From: Siphonodentalium dalli
Lineage: Eukaryota; Mollusca; Scaphopoda; Gadilida; Siphonodentaliidae
Length of the DNA: 64,000 bases
Direction: 5' to 3'
Assembly: GCA_032622095.1 (NCBI GenBank)
Contig: CP136064.1
Coordinates: 41,503,912 to 41,567,911 of the forward strand
Shown: piece after piece, positions 31,703 to 46,100 of the stretch
Layout: every line of letters begins with the position of its first letter
How positions within the stretch are numbered: position 1 is the stretch's first letter
Program-made: the position numbers and the translations under genes
Notes under the pieces: model-generated
Told to the model about the DNA's origin: nothing
The model's input: the letters and a program-made list of their open reading frames with translations, nothing else
Databases searched by the model: none

Positions 31703-32161
31703 CCCCACAGTGCAATTCAAACATGGGCAGATAGGAACCTAAATACTGAAGACCTCTGCAATTCTCTCCTACGGTAAAGGGCGGTAACTCAGGCAAAAAA
31801 AAAATGCAAACAAGGTCATTGGCACTCTTTTGAAAGTAATCATTGTATCCCAGACATTTACATGCCAAGTGTTGTCATCACTAAATCCAGCATTCTGATT
31901 GGTCGGCGCCCACGTGGCTAGTTGCAATTATTTCTCGGTGAATGCGCAACAGCTAATAACTCCAAGCTCGTAACATCGATACGTCATTTGGGTTTGGAAA
32001 GACGAACGTGTAATGTTTTGGGTGGATTCGGGTTTCAATTGTTCCTGTTAACTTTTGCCAAGGGTGCTATGGGATATTTTGGGCTGGTTTTGTCACGATA
32101 CACTTTTCGATTTAAATACATTTACAAAAGTGGCTTTTTCGCTAAATGTATATAAATATAA

Positions 32162-32303
32162 TGATTAACTGTCATGTGGACTGTTTTTATGGAGATGTAA
32201 CCGTGAGGTAAGTGGTCATAACTTGTATGTAAAACCCCACCAGTTATGACCACTTACCTCACGGTTACATCTCCATAAAAACAGTCCACATGTCAGTTAA
32301 TCC
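32162..32303. repeat. Near-perfect 142-bp palindrome
   Basis: GATTAACTGTCATGTGGACT, GTTTTTATGGAGATGTAACC and GTGAGGTAAGTGGTCATAAC are mirrored almost base for base. Spacer about 20 bp. Intergenic, with no other copy in the window. Confidence 0.9.
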
Positions 32304-33348
32304 TTATTTGAAAAGTCGGGATATAATAACCAATCTTGAGTTGAAGACCAGGAACAGAGGGTTATAGTTTCTAATGTGTTTTTCAGGAAACATAAGCCAT
32401 ATTTCTTGACCCACGTGTGGTCCCCCTGGGTAATCATGATAGAATTTGTTTATATTCTTAAGACTTGGGACATATTCCAGCATGGAGTAAAGAATAGGAA
32501 CATTGTAATCATAGCCTGATGCAGAAGTGTTGAAAGTAAACCCCAATTACCCTGATGCCATCTATTCTTTGAATATCACAGATTAAAGCAAATAATAGAT
32601 TGTTTGTGTGAACAGTGTTGCATGATGTGCCATAATGATATATCGTGAATCAGGGTGAGACAATTTCCTTACAACATTCAAGATGGAGAAGAATATTTTA
32701 TGTTGGGTTTGATATCACCGTCAATGTACAGACAAAGTACTTTTTTGCCATTGTAGCTCTTGTATTCAGCTGTGCTATGCAATTTTTATATTTGACCTTC
32801 AAAAATTTTGTATATAACACAAGTCATTTTAAAATGTTAGCTATATATTTATATTGAAAGGACATCAAACCCTAACTATTGTAATGGTTAAAAAAGATCA
32901 ACAGAAGAGCCGGACACAAAAATCGTGAAAAATTGATTATGTATCATCGGCAATATAACTTCCCTCTCGAAAACACAATAAAAGAGTATGGATCGTGAAT
33001 TAAATTAATGAGACATAAACTGAATCAGCTATTACAGCTAAAATAAGGTCCTCTGCACACTTAACCCAGATTAGATCACATACAATTGATCATTTAGGGA
33101 CAACAATATAGTTTGCACACTGACTCTAGGGTATGATTTGAAATGAACCAGCATCACAGCAAAATGATAATTATATTCCCGATCCGGTAAATCAGTTTCA
33201 ACAATGATGAGTCTATGAAAGATGCTAGTATAACATTTAGTTGAGATAAAACCTACTCAAGTGGAAACTAAAGGGAAAGTGTCACTAGGTGTCAAATCAA
33301 TAGAATCATGTGTTGACACTTATCGCCATGTGAACAGTCAATACAAAC
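32304..33348. other. Intergenic, no feature recognised
   Basis: Short open frames only, without coding-like composition. Confidence 0.5.
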
Positions 33349-33576
33349 TTAACCCTTTCATGATGGGAGCTGCGCTGGTGCAGCATTAAAGATCCTGTGC
33401 CAGTACATTCTCTTATATAAACTAGCCTCCCTAACAAATATAAGAGAATGCACTGGCTTACAAGGTCAAGGTAAATATTTTTAGGCCAACACATTCTCTT
33501 ATATATGCGGGGCTTCCAATGGGAGACTTGCATATATGAGAGAATGCATTGGCACAAAAATTTCAGGAAGGGTTAA
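33349..33576 (+). mobile_element. Family B TTAA MITE, intergenic
   Basis: TTAA borders, two hairpins, the first with a shortened centre. Confidence 0.87.
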
Positions 33577-33694
33577 TTTGGATAATGGCTGTACCATTTT
33601 GATATCTAAATGATGGACCGTGTATGCATGTGAACAAGTTCATGTGAAAAAAGATGAAGCACTTAAATGGCAGTTTATGAAATTCAGCTGTGCA

Positions 33695-34081
33695 ATAATC
33701 CTTTACCCAACAAACCGCCCAAATAAAGCTTCAACAGCCTAAAATATCTTCGGTCTGTCTCAATAACACCATACAAATATGGATATCATTGGAACCGGTT
33801 CATTGACCACATTGTGATGGTTACAGTTATGCCCTGTGCCAATGATTCTCTTATATATGCGAGTCGACCATAGGTCGCCTCGCATATATAAGAGAATGCA
33901 TTGGCCTAAAAAAATTTTTTAACAATTTTTATCATATTTTTATACATTCTTTGACAATTTTATAATTTTTAATATGTGTTAAGCCAATGCATTCTCTTAT
34001 ATATGCGAGGCGACCTATGGTCGACTCGCATATATAAGAGAATGCATTGGCACAGGGCCGTTCTGTTGGGTAAAGGGTTAA
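33695..34081. mobile_element. Family C TTAA MITE at the KIZ stop codon
   Basis: Inverted ends CCTTTACCCAACA and TGTTGGGTAAAGGGTTAA enclose two copies of the ~67-bp hairpin. The right target copy, TTAA 34078-34081, contains the KIZ TAA. The left copy has drifted to ATAA. The KIZ 3' UTR therefore begins inside the element. Confidence 0.88.
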
Positions 34082-34181
34082 TCATAGAAATCAAAATCAT
34101 CTTCATCATCATTGGATTCCTTTGGTCCTTCCATCGGCAGATCCATCTCTGTATCTGTATCAAGGTCGGAGATTTTTACTC
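34078..34181 (-). CDS. KIZ: KIZ terminal exon and stop
   Basis: Acceptor GTTTTACTTTGCAG. It encodes GVKISDLDTDTEMDLPMEGP, then KESNDDEDDFDFYD and TAA at 34080-34078. The acidic tail ending FYD is diagnostic for kizuna. The stop codon is part of the TTAA that borders a family C MITE. Confidence 0.92.
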
Positions 34182-37100
34182 CTGCAAAGTAAAACGTATC
34201 TACATTATTACCTAACAAAGCAATGCAATGATTGTTCAGAGATATAGAAACAAACCAATACATTTAATACAAAATAAACTTAAAAATTATTGAAAGAATG
34301 GAATTTCACAAATGATTCTAATAAATAAAACACATGAATCAGCTATGATTTTTGTGGATTTGGTTTGACTCATGAATTACTTATGAGGTGACGGCTACAT
34401 GATGAAACAGATTCTTGCCAACATCCTCACATGGACAATAAAATTGTTGCATAAAATGTATGTTTCATTTCCAATGTTATTAGCTGATGACATGGTAAAT
34501 AGTTACAAAAATAAATCTGCAAAACTGTCATGAAAGGTTGCATCTATTTTACCAGAAAAAATTTAAATAAAATAAAAAATAATTGATTATTTTATACCCC
34601 GGAAACTATATAACCTTGTTAGGAAGAGATATATTAACTTTATGTATTAACTCATTTAACCCTTTACCCAACAAACCGGCCAAAACCGGCCAAATAAAGC
34701 TTCAACAGCCTAAAATATCTTCGGTCTGTCTCAATAGAACCATACAAATATGGATATCATTGGAACTGGCTCCTTGACCACATTGTGATGGTTACAGTTA
34801 TGCCCTGTGCCAATGCATTCTCTTATATATGCGAGTCGACCATAGGTCGCCTCGCATATATAAGAGAATGCATTGGCCTAAAAAAATCTTTTTTTAACAC
34901 TTTTTACCATTTTTTCTTACATTCTTAAACAATTTTATAATTTTTAATGTGTTAAGCCAATGCATTCTCTTATATATGCGAGGCGACCTATGGTCGACTC
35001 GCATATATAAGAGAATGCATTGGCACAGGGCCCTTCTGTTGGGTAAAGGGTTAACTCGAACAAACAGAAATGATTTCTAGAATACCAACTACGAATTATA
35101 GAAACGATTGTTTTAATCTAGAAATTCAGGTCAACGTCAGTTGCTTCAAATAAATTGTGCACATCATACATATATATTGTTATCATTATATAATCACAAA
35201 AAGACCTGTAATCATATAAACATGTATCATACAATGAAACTAACTATTGCAATATATATTCTCATACATGTATGTATTGATGATCAACCTTTTCAAAAGC
35301 CAATATACTCGAATAATTATCTACTTTACTAAATTTGGGTGGGAGGGTGGGCCAACCGTGCACATTAGAAGCTGAATGTAGAATGAGCACTAAAATCTTA
35401 GTTTGTGGTCAAGCACACTTTAGAACAATAGAGAAATCCGTGCTGAATCTATTCAATATAAACGCTTATCACCACTGTCTCCAATCACCCAGATATGCCC
35501 CATCGATTTAACCCATGTCGATCTAATATTGTCCATTAACCCTTTACCCAACAAAACGGCCAAAACGCCCAAATAAAGCTTCAACGGCCTAAAATATCTT
35601 CGTTCTGTCTCAATAACACCATACAAATATGGATATCATTGGAACCGCTTCATTGACCACATTGTGATGGTTACAGTTATGCCCTGTGCCAATGCATTCT
35701 CTTATATATGCGAGTTGACCATAGGTCGCCTCGCATATATAAGAGAATGCATTGGCGTAAACAAATTCTTTTTTAACACTTTTTACCATTTTTTCTTACA
35801 TTCTTTAACAATTTTATAATTTTTTCTTACATTTTTTAACAATTTTTATAATATTTTTCTACATTCTTTGACACTTTTATCATTTTTAATATGTGTTAAG
35901 CCAATGCATTCTCTTATATATGCGAGGCGACCTATGGTCGACTCGCATATATAAGAGAATGCATTGGCACAGGGCCGTTCTGTTGGGTAAAGGGTTAACA
36001 CCCTTATCTCCAAATAATTCTTCGTTGAACTTCGATAAAGTAATTTAATGGATTAGCATGCTATCTGTATGTGAATCAGTACTTACCTGCTACAATACCT
36101 GGACCTGTCTTCGGCTTACGTATCACTTTTACTTGGTCATTCTGGCCTGATGCTGACCGCCCACTATGGAAATCAAAAGGACTTGATGTTATTCTTAATG
36201 ATAAATTCATTTTCCAATTTATTATAACCAAGGGAAGTCGAAGCTTTTTTCAATTGTTATGATACTACAATTTAGGCCTGGAGCTTATCTTATGGAAAAA
36301 CTGAAATTTGTTACCCATGTGGGATAACAACAGACTTTTGGGGAGCCTATTTTCAAATGAAAATGGATTTCTTCGAATTTATCCTATGTAGGATAGCAAC
36401 AGACTTTTGGGGAGCCTATTTTCAAATGAAAATGGATTTCTTAAGTGGGTATTTTCTCAATTAGACCAGTGGTTAGACCAAAACATTTAAAACTATGTTC
36501 TAAGACACCTCCAACATCACTTGGGAGAGCCTCAATAAAATAAATATTATTTGTATATCAACAAACATTTTACAATTGTTAAGACATTAAATTCCCAATA
36601 ATCTAAAACTAGAAATATAGATAATTGGTCTACAGAGGAAGATGTGATGGTACAAGGGTTACTGTTGGATTGATCACACATACTTCATGTCACACACAAA
36701 ATAGTATGCCTTTAGGCCATATGTTTACTTCCATATATTGGTCGGAAAAAAAGTAACAACAACAAGAGGAACAATGGTGCTACACACAACCTCATTGGCA
36801 CAAAATTTTAATTTAAGTTGAATTTTCCAACTGTTCACAGACAACATATGAATAAAATAAATCGTTATATTAACCCTTTCCGTGCCAGGGGCCGATCTCA
36901 TCGGCCCTAATTTACGGTCTGTAAAATCGGCCCTAAAAAAATAAAATAATTTTTTTTTTTTTTTTTTTATAGATTTTTTTTGGGTTGAATTTTTTTTGGG
37001 TATGCTTAAGCATGCTATAGTGAATTTAAAAACAAACTGGATAAAACCTTAGGGGCATGTTATAACTCAAAACTATCACCAAGTATTCATAGTAATAATT

Positions 37101-40100
37101 TTGATGCCCATGAAAACGTAAGATTCCCTGGCACTAAACCTACAAAATAAGTCTGTTAAAGAATATAAGAAAAAATTATTAAAATTGTAAAAAATTGTCA
37201 AAAATAATAACAAATGATGAAAAATTGTTAGGCCAATGCATTCTCTTATATATGCGAGGCGACCTATATAAGAGAATGCATTGGCACACGGTATATGGGT
37301 TGATACAAAAATCGGACCTGGCACTCAAAGGGTTAATAAGACAAACTTAATATAAGCAGCATTGGTCAATTGAAGCGAGTAAGAGGTCAGTAAGATTCCA
37401 GTTTATGGTAGTAATTTTGAATTTGATTTTCACAAACATATATATCTCACACCTGACTAAAAGACAAATAATTTCAAGATCCTAAATTGGTGGTTTACTA
37501 TGTACAAAGTTTCCCAAGTATTTTGGTCTGAAAGGCAAGATATACACAGAACGACACAGAGTGAGTTAGTGGGTTTGTTGATACGGCATGAGTGCTGGTG
37601 AGGAAGGATCATGTATGGGATCATGTATGATGAAGCAGTGAATCACCGCAGCCATCATATGTTATAGATCGTTTTCATTTTCACTTCTACTCTACAAGAA
37701 TAAAGCATATCTTTTTATATATAAAACAAGCAGGTATAGAAAGGTGATCAAGATTTCTAAAAAACAAAGGTGATTCAAGCTTTATAAAAACAAACTGTTA
37801 ACCCTTTCATTACGGGAGATGTGCTGGTGCAGCATTAAATATCCTGTGCCAGTGCATTCTCTTATATATGTGAGTCTCCCATAGGGAGTCTCGCATATAT
37901 AAGAGAATGCACCGGTTTACAAGGTCAATGTAAATATTGTTAGGCCAATGTAATCTCTTATATATGCGAGGTGCCCTATGGGAGACTCGCATATATAAGA
38001 GAATGCAATGGCACAGGGTTTTCGCAATATTTCAGGAAGCTCGAGTCATGAAAGGGTTAAGAGAGGAATGTGGATGAAAAGAGAAATGTGGCGAGACGTA
38101 TCAATTATGTGTATTACACACATATATATCCAGGGTATGTAAACAAGCCAAGCATGTTTGTTCTTTTGGAAGGTCCAGACATTGCCAGTGTCGTGCTTTT
38201 GGCCGATTTGTCTCCTGTATCAGTTGTTAACACAATTACCATCTTATAGGCCTACACACTGCGACCATGTGATTAGCACAAATGCATCTCTATTGAATGT
38301 AGGATCTATATAGCCAGAGGAGTTCAAAATGCCAAACAAGAAATAAGACGTCCTCTATGTGTACAACTGAAGTTAGGTCTGATGTACCCCATGATATCTT
38401 CAGGTTCTTGTACAAAATCATAAATGAAAAGAGCATCTATTTCAGAAATTGACCAACATTCATAAATGTGACACAACAGCAACATTGACTTGACAATACA
38501 AACTGCTAATCTCATTACCAATCTAACAGCCGAGGTTCGAAAATTATAATCCTATTAACCCTTCCATGCGAAAACCCTGTGTCAATCCATTCTCTTATAT
38601 ATGTGAGTCTCCCATAGGGAGCCTTGCATATATAAGAGAATACATTGGCCTAATAATACTGACATTGAACTTGTAAGCCAGTGCATTCCCTGTGGGAGAC
38701 TCGCATATATAAGAGAATGCACTGGCATTGGGACTTTAATGCTGCACCAACACAGCTGCCGACATGAAATGGTTAAAGGGAAGCAAGGCAGTCGCAGTGG
38801 GTAAATGTGCTAAAAATATAATAGTCTGTAAAAACATCACCTCTAAGAAGAACATGGAGAAATAGATGAACTTTGTTCTTATATTCGTTATTGATATTTC
38901 TCCAATAACAAAGTTACATGTGTTGAAAACATTGTTCTGTAAACAAAACTGTTACAGTGATTTGCAAACAAACATCGCTAATCGTGTGTTCAAATATTTT
39001 AATCTGAATATGATTTTCAGAATATTTTTCAATGTTTACCGTCAAGTTTTGATTAAACTTTTTGGTATCTTATTGTACTTTTATAGGTAATTCCACTGTA
39101 ACAGCAATGTTTACATAACAATGGCTTTGACATGCGAAATCTCATTATTGGTGAATTATTAATAATGTACTTGTTGGTGGTAGTTGTACAAACTGTTATT
39201 TTTGCACATTTACCCACTGAGTACCTTGTGTCCCTTTAACCTCTTCATGATGGGAGCTGTGTTGGTGAAGCATTAAAGATCCTGTGCTAGTGCATTCTCT
39301 TATATATGCGAATCTCCCGTAGGGAAACTCGCATATATATGAGAATGCACTGGCTTACAAGGTCAATATTGTTAGGCAAGGTATTCTCTTATATATGCGT
39401 GGCTCCCTATGGGAGACTCGCATATATAATAGAATGCATTGGCACAGAGTTCTCACAAAATTTCTGGATGCTCCAGTCATGGAAAGGTGGTTAAGCACAT
39501 CACACCCCAGCAGGCCATGGTCAACTGAGGATATACGCAAAATGGAACAATACTCAAGCAATACTTGACATGTGTATTGCTCAGTTTATTATGTCATGGA
39601 TATATGTGAGTGTATAATACACAAGCTTCATGATTGTCACCATAGTGTTAGCAAGCCTGAATTTAATGTGTCTGACATTTGCAGAATGAGGTCCCCCAGA
39701 GGGTGAATTTAGTGATGCTATCCTGCAAATCGTGTTAGCATCACCAAATTCACCCTCTGGGGACCTCATTCTGCTTAGGCTTTTTCTTCTGGGATGCATC
39801 TATAGTGTCATATTAATATTGTTTTTAGTTACTTTTATCTCTGTTTAGTTTCTATATCCCTAATTTACAGAAAATAAAATGCATAATTTGAGGTGACTAA
39901 TGGGTGAAAATTACCAACTTCAACTGGGGAACTTCAATCTGATCCTTTTTCTGTTGAGGCCTAAGCAGAATGAGGTTCCCATAGGGTGAATTTGGTGATG
40001 CTAGCCTGCTGTGCGGGTTTAGCATTCACTAAATTCACCCTCTGGGGACCTCATTCTGCAAATGTCAGACACACTATATTCAGGCTTGCCAGCAGGCAAT

Positions 40101-43100
40101 GGCCAACTGAGGATATACAAACAATTGAGCAATACACAGGCTATACTTCACGTGTGTATTGCTTTAGCATATTATGTCATGGATATATATGTGATCCGCC
40201 ATATCAAATCCAGTCGGAAGTCGGGATTGTTTTACCCTGTGCCAATGCATTCTCTTATATATGCGAGTCGACAATAGGTCGCCTCGCATATATAAGAGAA
40301 TGCATTGGCCTATCATGTTTTTTAAATAAATGTTTCTTACAATTTTTAGGACATAAAATAAAAAAACATCCATTACCCTGCAGCGAGCCCCACACATATA
40401 TATAGAAGCCCCTAGAAGAGTGTTGTCTGCTCATGTTTGTCTGGGGCTCTGTATGGGTGAAATTATAAAATTGTTAAAGAATACAAGAACAAATTATTAA
40501 AATTGTTAGGCAAATGCATTCTCTTATATATGCGAGGCGACCTATGGTCGACTCGCATATATAACAGAATGCATTGGCACAGGGTAAAAAAATCCCGACT
40601 TCCGACTGGATTTGATATGGCGGGTCACATATGTGACTAGAATACACAAGCTTGATGCATGTCGCCGATGATGTTTTGCCTTTTTGGTATAAAATCTTAC
40701 CCAATCCTGACCGGCGAATCTTCTGCTGAAGACTCAGTACTATCTATAGACTGGTGGTCGCTAGATAAATGTGCCTCCTCTACATTCTGGTAAATGGGTG
40801 TGGCTGTAGGTCTGGGAGGCAAATCAAGGTTAGTGAAGCGATGAGTGATTGTTATAAATATATAATTAGTGAGGTGATGGATCGCTGTTGTGAGGAGTAA
40901 CTTAAAATGGAAAAAAACATATAGAAAGTTGTCTCTTTTTGTTTCAATATCTACAACATAAAACTTCAATTACCAAGCTAAAGATTAACCCTTTGGAAAG
41001 TATCTGTAATGTCATATACATGACGTCATGAGTAAATTTAACGTCAACGTCAAAGCAATAATTATTAACAAGTTCCGGTCAAAAGTGTCCAATAATTCGT
41101 TTTAATTTATGTGCATTTTTTGTTAACGTGTATTATCATACCGATTGCACTTATACATTTGGGACATTATATTAATCAAAATAACTCCTGTACAAATCAT
41201 TTATAAATCAGATGATTTATTGAAGTTATGTCATAAAATAACACTTCCTGAAATGACATATATGTCGTTCTACTCATCAAGGCCAAAATTAATAAATTGT
41301 TTGTTTGTCCACACCCCTACCCAAAATATTTCAGGTGGGTAGGTAGGTAGGGATTTTTTATTTTTTTTTGCAAGGTGGAATGGCATACTAAGGGTCCCCT
41401 CCATGGTGCAGGCCGAGGATATCAATATTAATAAATAGTCAGGGATTAATTTGACAAATTAAAAATTAAAAATAGTTGGAAAAACACAAGAACAATAAAT
41501 AATTATGCTGTTCAGTCACAGTTGCTGGAGTTTCTGACCGAAAATGAGCTTCTCAGACAACATATCACTACTAACAAATTTTGTTTTAAATATTTAAAAA
41601 AAACAAAACATTTTTTTTAGCGATCTGAATAAAAGAATTAAAATCGAGTCGGTCGGGGCGAGGACAAACAAATACCTTTTTAATTATGGCCCAACCGATA
41701 GACGCCATATATGTCGTTCTACTCACCAAAGGGTTAATCCACCTTGTAATTAGCCTAATTCACTTTCAATAAGTGAGAATTCTTGAGTGGATACAATATT
41801 GAGGTTAATATTTCAGTGGAACCTCAAAATGTGGTTGAATTTTTATCAATGGGACAACAGATAGTAATTACACTCATGTGTAAAGATTATCTCAAGAAAT
41901 GGAAGTGAAATATTTGTGAAGGAAGAAAAACACCCAAAATTTACTAGTATAGAAAAATGATGGAGAGGTTCTGCAAACATACTTGCACATTTTCACACTA
42001 TATAATTATCTATTCTTTCAGAATTATATATGGAACAGCGAACTTGATTAAATTTTTAACTTTTGCATTTGTGAGAACGATTTTCCAATATTTGTACCCA
42101 ATGACAGTATGTTTGCAGAACCTATCTAATATAAGTCAATTAAAGGCTACATTCAATGTCAACATGAATTTAAAATTCTCTATTAAGGAGTCTTAAAATC
42201 TCACAAATAAATACTAAATTTTTGGTGCAACTACATATTAGATGATCTCTATATTAACTAACCCTTTCTAAACTAAATACACATTGATGAGTAGTTATCC
42301 CTCAGGAAATGTTCAGATAATAAGTTCAATAAATAGAACTTGTTCTGTACTTTGTCATCTGCTTAATTTTCTTGAATACCCACCAGATTAATAATAGAAC
42401 ATTCCAATTTATACTTTTATTAGTGGAATAATCTATTTAGTATAGAAAGGGTTGAATGGAAAAGCAGTCTCAAATATGTGTTCAGGGTTCCAGGCCAATT
42501 TTAGATTCTAATAAAATAATATAACTCTTTTGTAATAATAAGCGCTACCTGAAAGACACTATATTGCTTGAAATAGAATTTTATTACATGATCCTACACT
42601 TATTCCATTCAATAATTCATTCTATAAATTGTGATATGCAACATTCGTTGCATAACCAGAAATAGTGCCAGATGATCTTTGACTTCCGGTCTGTCGTCTG
42701 TTTACATTCCGTTGCTACATCTAAAAAAACTATGGCTTCCAACAAACTCTAATGAATGTTGAGTTTGAAAGGTTATTTCATTAAATATTCACCATTAAAT
42801 ATGTCAAAGTGTCTCTATTTATCTGGGACTATTTCTTTGCATGGGCAAACAACACATAGTTATCAGAAGCCTTATATAAGCCAATGTTAGTTTCACGTCC
42901 CATTTGTTTATTTAAGTATGTTTTATCGAAGTTTTGGATCATGTAATAAATATAATCTACGACTAGTCCCCAGTTTATAGTGGAATTTACAAAACTTGTC
43001 CAGTAAATTAGGTCTGGACTCATTTTGTAAATTCCGCTATAAACTGGGGACGAGTTGTAGATCCTCTATATCTACCTACATGTACTTATTTCATATAATT

Positions 43101-46100
43101 TCAATGTAGAGGAAAAGATATAATTATTGCATTGGTTTTTCAATAACAAAATGACATTGATTTGGTACATATAGGTCATGTATAATTATAAGTCACATTA
43201 AATTTTTGTTTAATTTTTCAGTGGATCAAAAAATATTAAAGGGACTCAAGACCTTCGAAGTGGGTTCAAGCGAAATAATATAGAAGTCTGTGAAATAACT
43301 ATCATCAAAAAGTACATGAAAAAAAAGATTGACCGTATTCTTATTTTCATTATTAATAACATTACTGTTACTGTGGAATTATTGATAAAAGTCCAATTAG
43401 TCCAATAAAATACCAAAGTTTCATCAAAACTTGATGGTGAACATTGGAAAAGGTCAAAGCATTGAAAAATATTCCGAAATTCATATTCAGACTAAAATAT
43501 TTGAACTTACTACATGATTAGTGATGTTTGTTGACAATTCACCATAACATTTTTGTTTACATAACAATGGTTTCAACATGCAAAATTTTGTTTTTGGAAA
43601 ACTATTAATAATGAATATAAGAACAAAGTTCATCTATTTTTCCATGTTCTTCTTAGTGGTGATGTTTTTACAGACTTATACTTTTTGCACATTTATCCAC
43701 TGGGAGTGTCTTGGGTAATTTAATTTTATTCTATTATGTCATTTTTGCAATTGACATCTGGAACTCTGAATATACATATATAGAGGTTTAGTTCCCTTGA
43801 CTTGAACTTCAAATTAGGAGACTATAATATACTATAAAAATGACAGAATAAATTGTTCAATGGTAGCTGAACCTTCAGACAGCATTATAGAATTGACTGA
43901 TTTGTATGGATAACATGAGCCTTCAGACAGCATTATAGAATTGACTGATTTGTATGGTATCAGTTGCAAATAACAGAAGTATAAGATTGTGTATTTCAGA
44001 TTATGCAGTTGATTAAGAATAAAGCTGTTGCACTAAGTGACTTTACCCACCAAAATATAGAATATTATAGTCTCCACTTCTTGTAATTTCAATGCAGGAA
44101 TTCTAAACCTTGCTATTGCTAAGCAACTTGCTATACTTCTATAATGCACCCAAAATAAGTTTGAATAAAAATTAACATCCTACACATAATAACTGATTAA
44201 ACTGTTGAGTCGCTTAACCCTTTCATGATGGGAGCCACGCTGGTGCAGCATTAACCCTTTGAGTGCCATGTCGATTTTTGTATCAACCCATATACCCTGT
44301 GCCAATGCATTCTCTTATATATGCGAGTCGACCATAGGTCGCCTCGCATATATAAGAGAATGCATTGGCCTAATTTTTTTTTTTTTTTACAATTTTTTAC
44401 AATTTTAATAATTTATTCTTATATTCTTTAACCGACTTATTTTGTAGGTTTAGGGCCGATGAGATCGGCCCCTGGCACTCAAAGGGTTAAAGATCCTGCA
44501 CCAGTGCATCTTATATTTGCGAGTCTCCAAGCCTCGCATATATAAGAGAATGCACTGGCTTACAAGGTCAAGGTAAATATTGTTAGGCCAATGTATTCTC
44601 TTATATATGCAAGGCTCCCTATGAGAATGTGATGGCACAGGGTTTTCGCAAAATTTCAGGAAGCTCCAGTCATGGAAGGGTTAAAGAAACTATTACGTAA
44701 GTTGTATTAACCCTTTGATAAGAAACTCAGTGATATAATAGCAGAAGAAAGCAGGTATGCCTTAACCCTTCCATGTCTTGAGCTTCCTGAAATTCTGAGA
44801 AAAAAAATTCCTGTGCCAATGCATTCTCATATATATTCGAGTCTCGCTTATATAAGAGAATATATTGGCCTAACAATATTTTACCTTGACCATGTGAGCC
44901 AGCGCACTCTCTTATATATGTGAGGCTCCCTATGGGAGACTAGCATATATAAGAAAATGCATTGGCACAGGGTTTTCGCAAAATGTCAGGTAGCTCCAGT
45001 CATGGAAGAGTTAAAGAAATTATTATGTAAGTGGTATTAACCCTGAGATAACTGAATGAAAACTTGAAATTGATTTATTGTACGAATGTTCACCTAATAA
45101 GTTCAGTAAACAATCTGAAAACTTATTATCTGAACATTCCTACTATAGTCTGCTTATTATTTCTGAGAATCAAGCCTGGATATAGTGTGTCTGATATGTG
45201 CAGAATGAGGTTCCCAGAGGGTGAATTTAGTTACACTACCCCGCACAGCAAACTAGCACCACCAAATTCACCATGTGGTGACCTCAATCTGCTTAGGCCT
45301 CATCTTATGGGAAGGGTCTATAGTCTCAAATTAACAGTTTTTAGTAACTTTTTCCTTTCTGTTCAGTTTCTATATCCCATAATTTGCAGAAGATAAAATG
45401 ATGGGTGAATTTGGTGACTCTAGCAGAAGTGCTGGATAGCGTCACTAAATTCACCCTCTGGGGACCTCATTATGCACATGTCAGACACACTATATCCAGG
45501 TTTGCCGAGCATCTCTGCAAATAAAGAATGAACCATTCCCATGTACACTTTTAGAACTCATTTGGAGAATCCATTCATCAATCAAAGGGTTAACACTCTC
45601 ATGACGGGAGCTGATTGGTGCAGCATTAAAGATTCTGTGCCAGTACATTCTCATACATTCGAGTCTCCCATAGGAAGCCTCACATATATAAGAGAATGTA
45701 CTGGCTTACAAGGTCAAGGTGAATATTGTTAGGCCAGTGTATTCTCTTATATATGTGAGGCTCCCTATGGGAGACCGGCATATATAAGAGAATGCATTGG
45801 CACAGGGTTTTCACAAAATTAATAATAATCATCCTATTTCAACTACAGTATATCATAAGTGGCATATAATTTAGGCCTGCATATTGTAGAACAATTTTAA
45901 TGGGACAGTCCAGATGCAAGAAAAACTGGACAATTTACTCTTAGTTGTATATCGAGTCAACCGAAACCAAATATCTTCAAGTTTATGGAGACTGATGGCC
46001 TGAAATGAGAGAATGAGAATAGATAAGAGTACCTTGTCAGAGATCTCGGAGTAGCATCTCCAGGGTTGAGCACAGAAGCAAAGTGCTTCTCGACGTCGTC

